NCBI GenBank assembly: GCA_965243755.1
Contig: CBDEVW010000002.1
Span: forward strand, 496,001 to 560,000
Source: JANSWY01 sp965243755
GTDB taxonomy: Bacteria > Bacteroidota > Bacteroidia > Cytophagales > Cyclobacteriaceae
Length of the DNA stretch: 64,000 nt
Reading direction: 5' to 3'
Shown: in pieces, positions 25,936-35,318 of the stretch
Numbering within the stretch: the stretch's first letter is position 1
Layout: the number at the start of each line of letters is the position of its first letter
Translations under genes and position numbers: made by a program
Notes under the pieces: generated by a model
Told to the model about the DNA's origin: nothing
Seen by the model: the letters and a program-made list of their open reading frames with translations, nothing else
Database searches by the model: none

Positions 25936-28086
25936 ATGACTAGATTTTCCGGTTGTGCGATTATACTATTATGCTGGTCAGGGTGTTTGTGGGCACAGGA
26001 AGACACTACGCAGATCAGCTATCTGGATATTCCACTTGATCAGTTAAGGCGAATTGAGATCAAAAGTGCATCAAAGTTTTCTCAGAAGATATCGGAAGCA
26101 CCCAGCGTTGTATCCCTGATTACGAATGACCAGATTCAACAATACGGTTGGGTAAGTATGCATCAGTTTGTTACCAAATTACCTGGATTTTCTCCATCTC
26201 AGGATTATGATAGAAGAACAATCTCCAGCCGGGGGTTATTTGAAGGCTGGAATAATAATCACCTGCTACTCATGGTGGATGGTATTCCCATGAATGATAA
26301 CCTCTATGGAAGCGCCTATACCTGGGAAGTCACCCCGCTTATATTTACCGAGTCTGTAGAAATAATTAGAGGTCCGGCCTCTGCATTATATGGTTCAAAT
26401 GCCACCAATGGCGTTTTAAGCCTCAATACAATAGATCCTTCCGATATGGAGGAAACAGGTGAAGTAAGATTTAGGATAGGCAATAAAAACACCCGGATTT
26501 ATGATCTTATGGTAGGAGCTGAAAATGATTTTGCTTCATTACTGGTGGCTTTCAATGCCTATGAAACTGACGGAAATGAATATCAGTCTTTTGACGATAC
26601 CAGGGATGAGTTTGATAATTATCTTTCTACCAGGAGGGAGGTTAATGACAACCGTTCAAGTCAGTATTTTTTTACTAAAATCTCGGGAAAGAACAGACTA
26701 AAAGATATTAGTTTTCAATATCATGAACAAGCATGGCAATTTGAAACCGGTCATGGCTGGCTTTTTCTTATTCCGGATCAGCCTGAATCGATGAAAGAGT
26801 CTCGCAGGCTAATGGCTTTAAGTTATAAACCTGGGTGGCTGGATGACAAATTAAGAATGGAGATCTCCTCCAGGTTTCAAAGGCATAATGTTGACTGGAA
26901 CATGCGATATTATTCAGACAATTCACTTCAGGGGTTTTATCCCAATGGCGTAACCGAATACCTCAAAACAGGAGCTTCGGATTTGTTCAGCAGGGTTCAG
27001 CTTGGATACGATCTTTCCTCCCAATCGTCACTTTTGATGGGCATAGAACATACTTACTTCATCTATAAGGGAGATGAAGCCCACGCAAGTAACATTGACC
27101 TCAACAACACGTATGGTCCTAATCCCAATAACCAGATTACTCCTGCCAATGCCTGGTTTGAATTTGCGTTGAACCAGCCTGTCAATACTATTGGGGTCTT
27201 TGGGCAGTACATTTCATCAAAATGGGGAGGTAAAATTCAGGCAACTGCCGGTTTAAGGTATGATGCTCAGTTTTTTGACTACATAGATATTTATGATGAA
27301 GACCAGATAAAACCCAAATCATTTAGTCAGCTCAATCCGAGGTTGGGGCTTGTGGTACTTCCTACCAATTCCTTGAGATTTAAACTGTTGGCAGGCAGGT
27401 CCTTTAGGACACCGGCACCAACAGAAATGTTTGGGGCGAACACCTATTCTCTTGCCTCTAATATTGGTCAGCTTGAGCCTGAAATCATCAATACCTATGA
27501 GATGGTAATGGATTGGAAATTCCATAAACATTTTGATCTGCGTATTAATGGATTCCTGACCGACTTTGAAAACCAAATCGCTTATAGTGTGGCAAACGCA
27601 AACCTGAGCACCAATGTATATTCTCTGACCACCGTTGGGTTTGAGTCCGAGCTATTGCTGCATGGTAGGAAATTCTCTGGGTTCTTCAATTTTTCAAGAG
27701 CATTCAGACTGCAGGAGGAAATTCTAGACAATACAATCGCGGAAGATAATGTGTTGACATGGGTGCCCTCAACCACCAGTAATTTGGGAATTGCATACAA
27801 TACAACTCATCATTATTTCAGTGGTGTTCTTCACTATCAGGGGGAAGTACTCAGAAGATCATCAGACATTACAATGGCAACTAGCACCTTTCGGTTGGAT
27901 CAGGTAAATGATTGGGTTGAGTTGGATTTAAAAGCTGCTTACAGGAAGTTTAAATTCATGGAGCTGGGGGTAGTGGTTAATAATATGTTGGGCACAAAAG
28001 GTTTTTTAATCAAGAACAACAGCTATCCATTTGACTATCAAAGGCAGGGACGGACATTTCTGCTTGATTTTAAACTGATATTCTAA
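25936..28086 (+). CDS. TonB-dependent outer membrane receptor
   Basis: The 716-residue protein has a signal peptide (to about residue 22, ending LWAQ). It has a plug domain (about 40-180, with SAPSVVSLIT-like, GWNNNHLLLMVDGIPMNDN and VEIIRGPASALYGSNATNGV) and a 22-strand-type barrel ending in Phe (FLLDFKLIF), as expected for BamA recognition. It imports a ligand across the outer membrane using TonB energy. The short plug and size resemble siderophore, vitamin B12 or copper receptors rather than SusC. It has its own gap after cydB, and no SusD gene is next to it. Confidence 0.93.
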   Translation: MTRFSGCAIILLCWSGCLWAQEDTTQISYLDIPLDQLRRIEIKSASKFSQKISEAPSVVSLITNDQIQQYGWVSMHQFVTKLPGFSPSQDYDRRTISSRGLFEGWNNNHLLLMVDGIPMNDNLYGSAYTWEVTPLIFTESVEIIRGPASALYGSNATNGVLSLNTIDPSDMEETGEVRFRIGNKNTRIYDLMVGAENDFASLLVAFNAYETDGNEYQSFDDTRDEFDNYLSTRREVNDNRSSQYFFTKISGKNRLKDISFQYHEQAWQFETGHGWLFLIPDQPESMKESRRLMALSYKPGWLDDKLRMEISSRFQRHNVDWNMRYYSDNSLQGFYPNGVTEYLKTGASDLFSRVQLGYDLSSQSSLLMGIEHTYFIYKGDEAHASNIDLNNTYGPNPNNQITPANAWFEFALNQPVNTIGVFGQYISSKWGGKIQATAGLRYDAQFFDYIDIYDEDQIKPKSFSQLNPRLGLVVLPTNSLRFKLLAGRSFRTPAPTEMFGANTYSLASNIGQLEPEIINTYEMVMDWKFHKHFDLRINGFLTDFENQIAYSVANANLSTNVYSLTTVGFESELLLHGRKFSGFFNFSRAFRLQEEILDNTIAEDNVLTWVPSTTSNLGIAYNTTHHYFSGVLHYQGEVLRRSSDITMATSTFRLDQVNDWVELDLKAAYRKFKFMELGVVVNNMLGTKGFLIKNNSYPFDYQRQGRTFLLDFKLIF

Positions 28087-28236
28087 AATCCGGCCACTCA
28101 ATATCTGTTGAAATACAAAAACGAACCTGAAAAAATTTACAATTGTTAAGATTTTAATGACGAAATGAGAATCTAATGAAAAGAACACTCCACTGGCACA
28201 TCATTGGCTAAGAAAAATTCATTAAATTCAAATATC

Positions 28237-29082
28237 ATGGAACAGTTTATATCCTTTTTCGAAAATATTCCACCACAGTTCAGAGCTGGATTACTTGTTG
28301 GTGGAATTGTCATTTTTTGGATAATTGAAGGAGTTATCCCTTTGTACGCATTCAGGTACAGGAAAGTAAGACACGCAGGAATCAACCTGGTACTTACCGC
28401 TTTTACACTTCTTATTGGATTACTATTTGCCCGTCTTTTGCTTTGGGGATCAGATTTCACCTCTTCCCGTGAGTTTGGATTACTATATGTTATTGATCTT
28501 CCACTTTGGGGGCAGGCAATTGTGGGGATATTGCTTCTGGACCTCATTGGTGCATATTTTATTCACTGGACAGAACACAAAGTGAAATGGATGTGGAAAT
28601 TTCATTTAGTTCATCACAGTGATACCACGGTAGATGTTACTACAGGATTACGACATCATCCGGGGGAAACAGTTTTCAGAATGACTTTTACAATCATGGC
28701 TGTGATGGTTGTTGGTGCGCCCATGTGGATCATTATGTTCTATCAAAGTTTATCCGTATTATTTGCTCACCTAACCCATGCCAACATCAAAATGCCGGCA
28801 AAAATAGACAGAGCGCTGAGCTATATTTTCGTGACCCCTTACATGCATAAGATCCATCATCACAACGAGCAACCGTTAACCGACACCAATTACGGCAATA
28901 TCTTCGCTATTTGGGACAGAATATTTGGAACCTTCGCCAGTGTAGAGGATGTAAGCAAACTAACCTATGGTATAGACACCCACATGGATCCTAAAGAAAA
29001 CGATCGTTTAGGCAATTTACTCGCTATTCCTTTTCAAAAATACCGGGCTCCAAAATCCTCTAAGTTTGGATCAGAGGAGTAG
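28237..29082 (+). CDS. Sterol desaturase / fatty acid hydroxylase family membrane protein
   Basis: The protein (281 residues from the ATG at 28237; an upstream TTG at 28204 is less likely) has four to five hydrophobic helices and the di-iron His clusters of the family: HWTEH, HLVHHSDTTVD, LRHHP and HKIHHHNE. Such enzymes hydroxylate or desaturate lipid chains or carotenoids in the inner membrane using O2. The exact substrate cannot be read. Confidence 0.92.
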   Translation: MEQFISFFENIPPQFRAGLLVGGIVIFWIIEGVIPLYAFRYRKVRHAGINLVLTAFTLLIGLLFARLLLWGSDFTSSREFGLLYVIDLPLWGQAIVGILLLDLIGAYFIHWTEHKVKWMWKFHLVHHSDTTVDVTTGLRHHPGETVFRMTFTIMAVMVVGAPMWIIMFYQSLSVLFAHLTHANIKMPAKIDRALSYIFVTPYMHKIHHHNEQPLTDTNYGNIFAIWDRIFGTFASVEDVSKLTYGIDTHMDPKENDRLGNLLAIPFQKYRAPKSSKFGSEE

Positions 29083-29133
29083 TAATTGATTATATTGGGT
29101 TACTAAACCAATTGCCTTACCGAATACTGATTA

Positions 29134-30477
29134 ATGAAACATAATCTGAAGTTTATATTGCTGCTTGTTCTGGCAGTAGTGTTGACCTTTCGCATTATTT
29201 CGGAAAACGATGAAGAATCTTTGAAGCAGGATTATTCCTACGAGGAATTTTTGAAATCTGATAAGGAGAGGTACACCTCATTTCGACAGCATATCATTAC
29301 CGAAGTGAAAAACAGATTTTATCTGTCGGAAAAGGAGCGGCTGGAAAACAAATACAATCACCAGCTAGAAATGACAAGTAATCAGTTTGAGGGTCCGCAA
29401 GTTCACCTGCAGGAGTTTATCTACAACAAAACTTCTTTTTCTTTAGACACTGTTCAGAAGTATTTGCACACAAATTCCGAAAAAGCAAAAGGGTTCAGCC
29501 GCTTTGATATACACTCCATCAGTTTTGATCCCGATCACCATCAATTGTACAAGCCTGACATTTATGTTCAGGTGGTGCCACCAAAACCATACGAGTTCAA
29601 AGAGAAAAATTTAAAGAAATTTTTCGGTTACCTGGATGGTGGTGCTAACGAAATTGGGCCTTATAAAACCTACAACAAGGAGGTGTTTACTATCAATGAT
29701 GATACTACCATTTCGGTTGAGAATATCAATATGGACCTATGGCTGACAACATTTTCTGTAACCATTGCTTCTGACAGTTATACTAAAAAGATCAGACTTC
29801 AGGATGAGGACCATGAAAAAAGAGGAAACAAAGAATACCAAAACCAGAGACACCTTCCATTTACTATTGTTCTGAAAATTTTTCCTAATGTATCGCCATG
29901 GTATGTAAACAATGGTAGTTCGTTCGATAAAAAGGCGGACATGGCTGTTGGAGCAATATACTGCTCACATATTCGAAAATGGCCGAAGGATGATACAGAT
30001 ATCGGTGTTATTCCCAGAGAGGCCGGAGTAGCCCTTCCTTTAATCAAACAAGACTATTCCGTTGATATGACGGCTGACAACTATTTTGAACTGGAAGATT
30101 CCGATAATACTGTATGGAACAAACCTGTTTATGCCACCATCACATTTACGGATTTTGGTTCTTACACTAAAAAATGGGGACTTGAGCGGGGAGACGAAAA
30201 AATCACTTTCGATTTCATAATGCCATTGTTTGTACGGGGTTCCTGGGACATTCAAATTCCTACCGAGATCATTCCGGAATACAAACCAATTCCTCCGTAC
30301 ACCAGGAAACTTAGCGATATTTTATTGCCCAAGTGGGGATTTAAAGGATTTGGCCAAACCATATCGATGATGCTCTATCTGATCATAGGAGCTATCCTGC
30401 TGATCACATTTTTCCCTCTTCTTCCTTCAATAGTTATAGGCTTTATCAGGAATCTTGTAAAAAGCACGCGTGGCTAG
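29134..30477 (+). CDS. Membrane-anchored protein of unknown function
   Basis: I do not recognise this 447-residue protein. It has an N-terminal hydrophobic anchor (about 5-22) and a Lys/Glu-rich helical stretch. A large, probably beta-rich extracytoplasmic region of about 350 residues follows, including YKPDIYVQVVPPKPYEF and FDFIMPLFVRGSWDIQIP. A C-terminal transmembrane segment (about 410-440) completes it. No catalytic motif is visible. The spacing of 51 bases to the hydroxylase gene and 44 to the following lipoprotein leaves the operon structure open. Confidence 0.8.
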   Translation: MKHNLKFILLLVLAVVLTFRIISENDEESLKQDYSYEEFLKSDKERYTSFRQHIITEVKNRFYLSEKERLENKYNHQLEMTSNQFEGPQVHLQEFIYNKTSFSLDTVQKYLHTNSEKAKGFSRFDIHSISFDPDHHQLYKPDIYVQVVPPKPYEFKEKNLKKFFGYLDGGANEIGPYKTYNKEVFTINDDTTISVENINMDLWLTTFSVTIASDSYTKKIRLQDEDHEKRGNKEYQNQRHLPFTIVLKIFPNVSPWYVNNGSSFDKKADMAVGAIYCSHIRKWPKDDTDIGVIPREAGVALPLIKQDYSVDMTADNYFELEDSDNTVWNKPVYATITFTDFGSYTKKWGLERGDEKITFDFIMPLFVRGSWDIQIPTEIIPEYKPIPPYTRKLSDILLPKWGFKGFGQTISMMLYLIIGAILLITFFPLLPSIVIGFIRNLVKSTRG

Positions 30478-30521
30478 GTTCAAACCTGACTAAACTACCA
30501 GTAATAAAAATCCATTTGACC

Positions 30522-31049
30522 ATGAAAAAGACATTTGTACTTCTAGTTTTATTTGTTGCACCTCTTTTTTTCTATTCCTGTTCAGATGATAATGATGATC
30601 CTGGAATGGAACAACAGGAGGAAGAACAGCAAGAAGAACAACAAGAAGAACAACAGACTGACCCATTGGCAGGGAAAATTGGTGGAGATGACTGGACTTA
30701 CAAGAAGGGCAGAGTGACCAGGGAACTTGATGGCAGGTTAGTTTTCGAAATGTTTGGTCAGGATGCCGATGATAGTGACGTTTGTGACACGTTTATTGCC
30801 AATATTGCTCGGATCAAACTCTTTATTCCAAGTGAAGCTGTAGGTGTCTACACACAACCCAGGGAGACATCCGCTGAGACAGTTAGGTTTATCCCATCTG
30901 CCAGTAACGGGGGATCGAGTCAGACCGCAATCAGTGGGAGTGTAGAAATTACCGATGTATCAGGGAATGAGATTACAGGCGTAATGGATGTAATGGCGGA
31001 TGATAATCATTTTGTAACCGGAGCATTTACCATTACCAAATGCTATTGA
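30522..31049 (+). CDS. Lipoprotein with Glu/Gln repeat linker
   Basis: The 175-residue protein starts at the ATG at 30522 (a TTG two codons earlier is less likely). A lipobox at FFYSC is followed by an acidic DDNDDP stretch and repeated EEQQ units (about residues 28-46), encoded by near-identical 12-base repeats. A compact domain with GDDWTYKKGRVT and a terminal Cys follows. The linker looks like a surface tether. Function unknown. It converges with the glyoxalase-fold gene without any gap. Confidence 0.82.
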   Translation: MKKTFVLLVLFVAPLFFYSCSDDNDDPGMEQQEEEQQEEQQEEQQTDPLAGKIGGDDWTYKKGRVTRELDGRLVFEMFGQDADDSDVCDTFIANIARIKLFIPSEAVGVYTQPRETSAETVRFIPSASNGGSSQTAISGSVEITDVSGNEITGVMDVMADDNHFVTGAFTITKCY

Positions 31050-31418
31050 TCAGACATCCTGCACAAAAAAAATAGCGTTTTTATTGAGGTCATAGAACCC
31101 AAACTCATGAGTGCCCCATGGAGTATTCAGGTTTAATTTATCAGTGCCAATTGTTCCTCTGTCAACCAGCTCCTGGTAAATAGGATGAATATCCCTTACG
31201 AAAAACTTAACAACAGAACCTCCCAATAGAGGATCTTCATCATTGTCCGCATGCCATTGTAGGTGAATGTAGATTTGGTCTCTTTTCAGTCCAGCATACA
31301 TATTGTCACCAAAATTATAAGCAAAACCCACTTTTTCTTCAAACCACTTAATATCCCTATTGATATCCGAAGAGGGCAATACAGGTGTTACAAAAAGTAA
31401 GTTCTCTTTCGATTTCAT
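31050..31418 (-). CDS. VOC (glyoxalase/bleomycin-resistance fold) protein
   Basis: The 122-residue protein has the paired beta-alpha-beta-beta-beta plan of the vicinal oxygen chelate fold: VTPVLPSSDINRDIKWFEEKVGF, QIYIHLQWH, VKFFVRDIHPIYQELVDRG and TPWGTHEFGFYDLNKNAIFF. Members bind metals, drugs or act as small-molecule enzymes; this one is closest in style to bleomycin-resistance-like proteins. It follows a small membrane protein gene by three bases on the same strand. Confidence 0.88.
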   Translation of the reverse strand: MKSKENLLFVTPVLPSSDINRDIKWFEEKVGFAYNFGDNMYAGLKRDQIYIHLQWHADNDEDPLLGGSVVKFFVRDIHPIYQELVDRGTIGTDKLNLNTPWGTHEFGFYDLNKNAIFFVQDV

Positions 31419-31421
31419 AAG

Positions 31422-31814
31422 CTACGTTTTTAGGGCCAGGCGAAGAGTCAGGAGGGCTAATATCAACGTGATTGGAGTAAATATTATAGTTTCCATACTA
31501 TGTACTGCCATCAGGTTGCCCATTGTATTTAGGGTAAAAAGGCCGAAGAATAACCACATAAAGACTCGTGATATGCTTCGTGAAATAAATGGTAATGTCC
31601 CACCTGCAGCAAGTATCATTGTAATGATCAACAGATTGATAACAATAGAAATCGATTCAAATAAATACAATTCCTGTGATGACTGAAGTCTGCCTCCCCA
31701 TACCAGATGACCCGGAATAATGCCTGAGATCACCAGGAGATGGAATATTACGACAGCACCAAGTATTGTGATAGCTAGTTTGGAAGCGAGTTGTTTTGGT
31801 ATAGATCTTATCAT
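31422..31814 (-). CDS. Small four-helix membrane protein, unknown function
   Basis: The 130-residue protein is almost entirely made of four hydrophobic helices (about 12-35, 50-72, 82-102 and 107-126) with short loops. No motif suggests a function. It lies three bases upstream of the VOC protein gene in the same direction, so the two are probably one unit. Confidence 0.78.
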   Translation of the reverse strand: MIRSIPKQLASKLAITILGAVVIFHLLVISGIIPGHLVWGGRLQSSQELYLFESISIVINLLIITMILAAGGTLPFISRSISRVFMWLFFGLFTLNTMGNLMAVHSMETIIFTPITLILALLTLRLALKT

Positions 31815-31866
31815 TTTGTTTTTAAGGACTGAAGAATCCTGGTGAGGTTTACATTGACATGCATAT

Positions 31867-33324
31867 TTAATTAAAATTTTCTATTTCTGCGTTCATCCAG
31901 TTTGCCCTAAACGTTAAAAACCCTTTTAGCTCGTTGACACTTTGTTCATAGTCGATCCCCATGTTCCATCTGGTATAATTTCTTGATGTTGCACCGTTTA
32001 ATGTAAGGTAATCAGCATTTTCATCTACTTTCGATAACAGGGATTCATTGCTTAGTACATTCGGTCTTAATTCAGTCCAGCGCTGTTTTATAGCAGACCT
32101 AAAAATAGGATCCTGCATTAACCTGGGCCACCAAAATGGGACCATCCAGGCATCTCTTTCCACATACTGATTGTAATTATAAACCCATCCATCCCAGGGA
32201 ACTCTGTCGCCGGTATCATAACCAATATTAAGGTCCCAAATCGGACCCATGGCCAGTTTACCATTTCGGTCTTTGTGCAGGTATGTACTTATTCGGTATC
32301 CGTCAACATTTCGGCATATTTCGTTGATCAGAAAGAAATCAACAAAACTCTCAAGGTCGATAAAATTGGTGTATGTCCTGATGTCGCTATTAAAATCATC
32401 ATTTAATAGTGCGGTTTCAAACTGATGCATATAATCCTGAATGTAGCTTTTTTGCTCCGTTGTAATGGCATCAGGCTTAGGGTATTCATAGAGAAAGTAC
32501 GTTTCTAAATATTGGTTGATGTGATAAGGAGCATCGTAAGGTGGGAATGAGACATGGCCACCATTGATGTCATAGGCTGATCTAAAACTATTTTCCTGGG
32601 TGTATCTGGCATCATCTTCCCAGTTGGTCAGAAAATATTCGAGTGGTTGATTTTGATTGTGCCCACCTCCAGCGGTTTTGTCTATTTTCAAAATATAGCC
32701 TCCAGTTACATTTGGACCTGAATTATCCGCAGGTGTCAGTGAAGTAATGTTTATTCTCTCCTGATCTCTTTTTAGCTTTTCCATAAAAACATAAACTCCA
32801 AGGTATTCATGATTGATTTGTAACTCCACAAACTGAGTACGACTACCGTATCTTCCCATTGATCTGTATAAGTCGTAACCGTACTTATGATACATTAGGG
32901 TTCTGTCAATAATGAAATTGTTTCCCAGGTTCACCACATGCCCCTGGAGTATCCAGTCTTCTTCCTCTGGAAATCCAAAAAATGATTGGTCAACATCATT
33001 GCCGCCAGCATCCCAGGTCTCTATACCAAATGATTTTTTATCCGAAATTCTAAAAGAGGTAGATCCTCTGTACTCGATTCCTATGTTAGCAATTTGCACC
33101 AGTTCTCCCCCTTGATAAATTTGCATCAAAGCCTCGATTTTTGGTTCATTTCTAATGGCCTGGTCGGTGGTGATGAGGATGTAAGGTATTGAGCTGTCAC
33201 CGAGCTCAACAGCTATCTCATAGTCTTGGGGTATGGGGTTGTCATCATCTGATGATTGGTCATTATTGCAGCCCATGAACCACACCAATAAAAAAAGTGA
33301 AAGGGAGAAGAATAGCTTATTCAT
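31867..33324 (-). CDS. CotH-kinase family lipoprotein
   Basis: The 485-residue protein has a lipobox at WFMGC (Cys19). The domain resembles CotH: YRGSTSF, WILQGHVVNLGNN, YGSRTQFVELQINHEYLGVYVFMEKLKRD, GGYILKIDK and the Asp-bearing GPIWDLNIGYD. CotH proteins are atypical secreted kinases that phosphorylate extracellular protein in spore-formers; in Bacteroidota they are exported and of unknown target. It stands alone, with no tightly linked gene. Confidence 0.9.
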   Translation of the reverse strand: MNKLFFSLSLFLLVWFMGCNNDQSSDDDNPIPQDYEIAVELGDSSIPYILITTDQAIRNEPKIEALMQIYQGGELVQIANIGIEYRGSTSFRISDKKSFGIETWDAGGNDVDQSFFGFPEEEDWILQGHVVNLGNNFIIDRTLMYHKYGYDLYRSMGRYGSRTQFVELQINHEYLGVYVFMEKLKRDQERINITSLTPADNSGPNVTGGYILKIDKTAGGGHNQNQPLEYFLTNWEDDARYTQENSFRSAYDINGGHVSFPPYDAPYHINQYLETYFLYEYPKPDAITTEQKSYIQDYMHQFETALLNDDFNSDIRTYTNFIDLESFVDFFLINEICRNVDGYRISTYLHKDRNGKLAMGPIWDLNIGYDTGDRVPWDGWVYNYNQYVERDAWMVPFWWPRLMQDPIFRSAIKQRWTELRPNVLSNESLLSKVDENADYLTLNGATSRNYTRWNMGIDYEQSVNELKGFLTFRANWMNAEIENFN

Positions 33325-33420
33325 GGCACTTGAATTATGTTATAATTTAATCATTCCATAACTGGAAATGAAGTAATCTATTATAACACCCATTAGTTCT
33401 ATTTAACCCCTATTGAGCTG

Positions 33421-34335
33421 TCAACAATCTTCAAAACCGCAATCCTCTTGTGACATTTCAAACTCGATTGTCATGTGGTGAATGTTTTGTCCAACAAGCA
33501 GGGCCTTTATTTCTTTTTTTAGCACATATTGAGCTTTCAGGGATATATTTTCCCTGAGAACCACATGTAAGGTGAAAATATTATAATCACCATCAAGGGA
33601 CCAGGTATGGCAATCATGAATGTCCTGGATGTCGGGTATTTGAAGTACCTGCTTTCTGATTTTCTCAACATCCACATTGACTGGTGTAGCCTGCAGTATT
33701 ATCCGGAAGCTGTTTTTGATATTTTTGAAGACATTGTACAGCACGAAAACTGCAATTAAGACTGAAAGCAGCGGATCAATAAACGGCAGATCCCAGAAAT
33801 ACATCAGCACACTGCCAATCAGGACGGCCACCCAGCCGAGTACATCCTCTAACAAATGAAGCATAACTACCTTTTCATTGATTGACTGGCCTTTTTTAAG
33901 CCGAAACACCGCCGCACCATTGACAATAATCCCAAAAAATGCTATTAACATCATCCCTTTGACATTGGTAGGACTGGGATCAAATAATGCTGGAATTGCC
34001 TCCATTAGGATCAGCGCGGATCCAACCACCAAAACGATCGCATTGATTATTGCTCCAAGTAACGAGAAACGCTTATATCCATAGGAATAGCGTTCGTCAC
34101 GTTCCTTTTTGGATATTTTCTGGAAGTACCAGGCCAGACCAAGGCTCAGGCTGTCACCAAAATCATGAAGTGCATCAGTCAGGATGGCCAGCGAATTGGT
34201 GTATACACCACCGATGACCTCAATAACTGTAAAAGTTAAATTGAGAAAGAAAGCAAATCGGATGTTTCCTTCCGCGTGATGGTGGTGATGTGAATGATCA
34301 TGACCCATGGAATCAAAATTAGATAATGATCCCAT
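33421..34335 (-). CDS. Cation diffusion facilitator (CDF) metal exporter
   Basis: The 304-residue protein has a His-rich N-terminus (GHDHSHHHHHAEG) and six membrane helices with the metal-site pattern DALHDFGDSLSL in helix 2. The cytosolic C-terminal domain contains HDCHTWSLDGDYN. It ends CGFEDC. It exports zinc or a related divalent metal in exchange for protons. It is the last gene of a unit with dps and a VOC protein, spaced 31 bases from the latter. That setting suggests a link to peroxide stress and metal control. Confidence 0.94.
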   Translation of the reverse strand: MGSLSNFDSMGHDHSHHHHHAEGNIRFAFFLNLTFTVIEVIGGVYTNSLAILTDALHDFGDSLSLGLAWYFQKISKKERDERYSYGYKRFSLLGAIINAIVLVVGSALILMEAIPALFDPSPTNVKGMMLIAFFGIIVNGAAVFRLKKGQSINEKVVMLHLLEDVLGWVAVLIGSVLMYFWDLPFIDPLLSVLIAVFVLYNVFKNIKNSFRIILQATPVNVDVEKIRKQVLQIPDIQDIHDCHTWSLDGDYNIFTLHVVLRENISLKAQYVLKKEIKALLVGQNIHHMTIEFEMSQEDCGFEDC

Positions 34336-34366
34336 GGATTCCTTTCTTTTCTTATAAAATCAAATG

Positions 34367-34747
34367 CTACGATTTGAGTCTCCAGGGAGGGTTTTTCCTG
34401 TTTTCACCTGCATGATATAGAATCAGGGAATTTCCATCGAGATCTTTGAGCCGTGCCTCTCTCCATAGCCACGTCTGATCCTTCGGTAAATGCTCAAAAG
34501 TGATCCCAATAGCCCTAAGTTTATTCACGTACTCATCCAGCTTTTCAATTTCAAAATAGATCACTACTCCCGGACCGGTAGGCAAACTTTCTACCTGATG
34601 AATTGAAAATGTAGCATCTCCTTCTGGCAGTTCAAGTCTTGCATAAGCATCATGCGTATGTACAATCAGCTTTAAACCCAATTGCTCATAGAATTTAATG
34701 GCCTTTGGCACATTGAGTGAAGGAATTGTGATTTGATTCAGTCTCAT
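34367..34747 (-). CDS. VOC (glyoxalase-fold) protein
   Basis: The 126-residue protein starts at an ATG overlapping the dps stop (ATGA), so it is translationally coupled. It shows the VOC fold: ITIPSLNVPKAIKFYEQLGLKLIVH, ARLELPEGDATFSIHQVE, VVIYFEIEKLDEYVNKLRAIG and WREARLKDLDGNSLILYHAGEN. The conserved His and Glu suggest a metal-dependent lyase or binding protein. The coupling to dps suggests detoxification under oxidative stress. Confidence 0.88.
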   Translation of the reverse strand: MRLNQITIPSLNVPKAIKFYEQLGLKLIVHTHDAYARLELPEGDATFSIHQVESLPTGPGVVIYFEIEKLDEYVNKLRAIGITFEHLPKDQTWLWREARLKDLDGNSLILYHAGENRKNPPWRLKS

Positions 34748-35202
34748 TGGCCAAGATAAGCTTTCAGCATCCAATTGGTTTTTTGAAGTTCAGTGACATA
34801 GCCAGTGAAGGTGTCAGCAGTTCCTTCATCTCCAGCTTCATCAGCCACCTTCAGAATTATCATTACGTCATTAATGATGACATCATATCCTTTGATCAAT
34901 GCTGCAACCATTTCAGAAGCCTCCCGGATTTGATACCCATCTTCGATATCAGCTCTGGTGGTATTGTCAACAATTGAGGCCGATGGGCTCCCACCTATAG
35001 AAAGTATCCGCTCAGCGGTTTCATCTATTTTGCTCGCTACATCCAGGTACAATTCTTCAAATTTTTCATGCAATACAAAAAACTGAGGGCCTTTTACATT
35101 CCAATGAAAATTCCGGAGGTTTTGGTACTGCAAATGAAGATCAGCCAGTAACTTTTTAGTTGAATCGATTACTTCTGTGTTGTTTAATGTTAATGTTTCC
35201 AT
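34744..35202 (-). CDS. dps: Dps ferritin-like DNA-binding/protection protein
   Basis: The 152-residue protein matches Dps: LHLQYQNLRNFHWNVKGPQFFVLHEKFEELY, with the ferroxidase His/Asp/Glu pattern, and VASKIDETAERILSIGG. Dodecameric Dps oxidises iron with hydrogen peroxide and stores it. It heads a dps-VOC-CDF unit. It is divergent from oxyR, with a good OxyR half-site and a candidate promoter in between. Confidence 0.97.
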   Translation of the reverse strand: METLTLNNTEVIDSTKKLLADLHLQYQNLRNFHWNVKGPQFFVLHEKFEELYLDVASKIDETAERILSIGGSPSASIVDNTTRADIEDGYQIREASEMVAALIKGYDVIINDVMIILKVADEAGDEGTADTFTGYVTELQKTNWMLKAYLGQ

Positions 35203-35230
35203 TCTATATTTCGGTTAAGTACTGCTCTGT

Positions 35231-35262
35231 CAAACGAAAACCCTTACTATAAGTAACATCAA
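35231..35262 (-). promoter_or_regulatory. Putative dps promoter
   Basis: On the minus strand, TTG (35260-35262), a 21-base spacer and TTCGTTTG (35231-35238) fit the Bacteroidota pattern TTG-N19-23-TAnnTTTG with one mismatch. The OxyR site lies about 17 bases upstream of the -33 element, the usual place for an activator. Confidence 0.45.
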
Positions 35263-35278
35263 TAATTTTTATATATTT

Positions 35279-35293
35279 ATAGATTATAACTAT
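35279..35293. promoter_or_regulatory. OxyR-type binding half-site
   Basis: ATAGATTATAACTAT is a perfect match to the OxyR half-operator ATAGnTnnnAnCTAT. It lies between the divergent dps and oxyR genes. A second full half-site 22 bases away is not clear; GTAGAAATTAATCAC at 35301-35315 is a weak candidate. Confidence 0.65.
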
Positions 35294-35318
35294 AATTAAT
35301 GTAGAAATTAATCACTTG

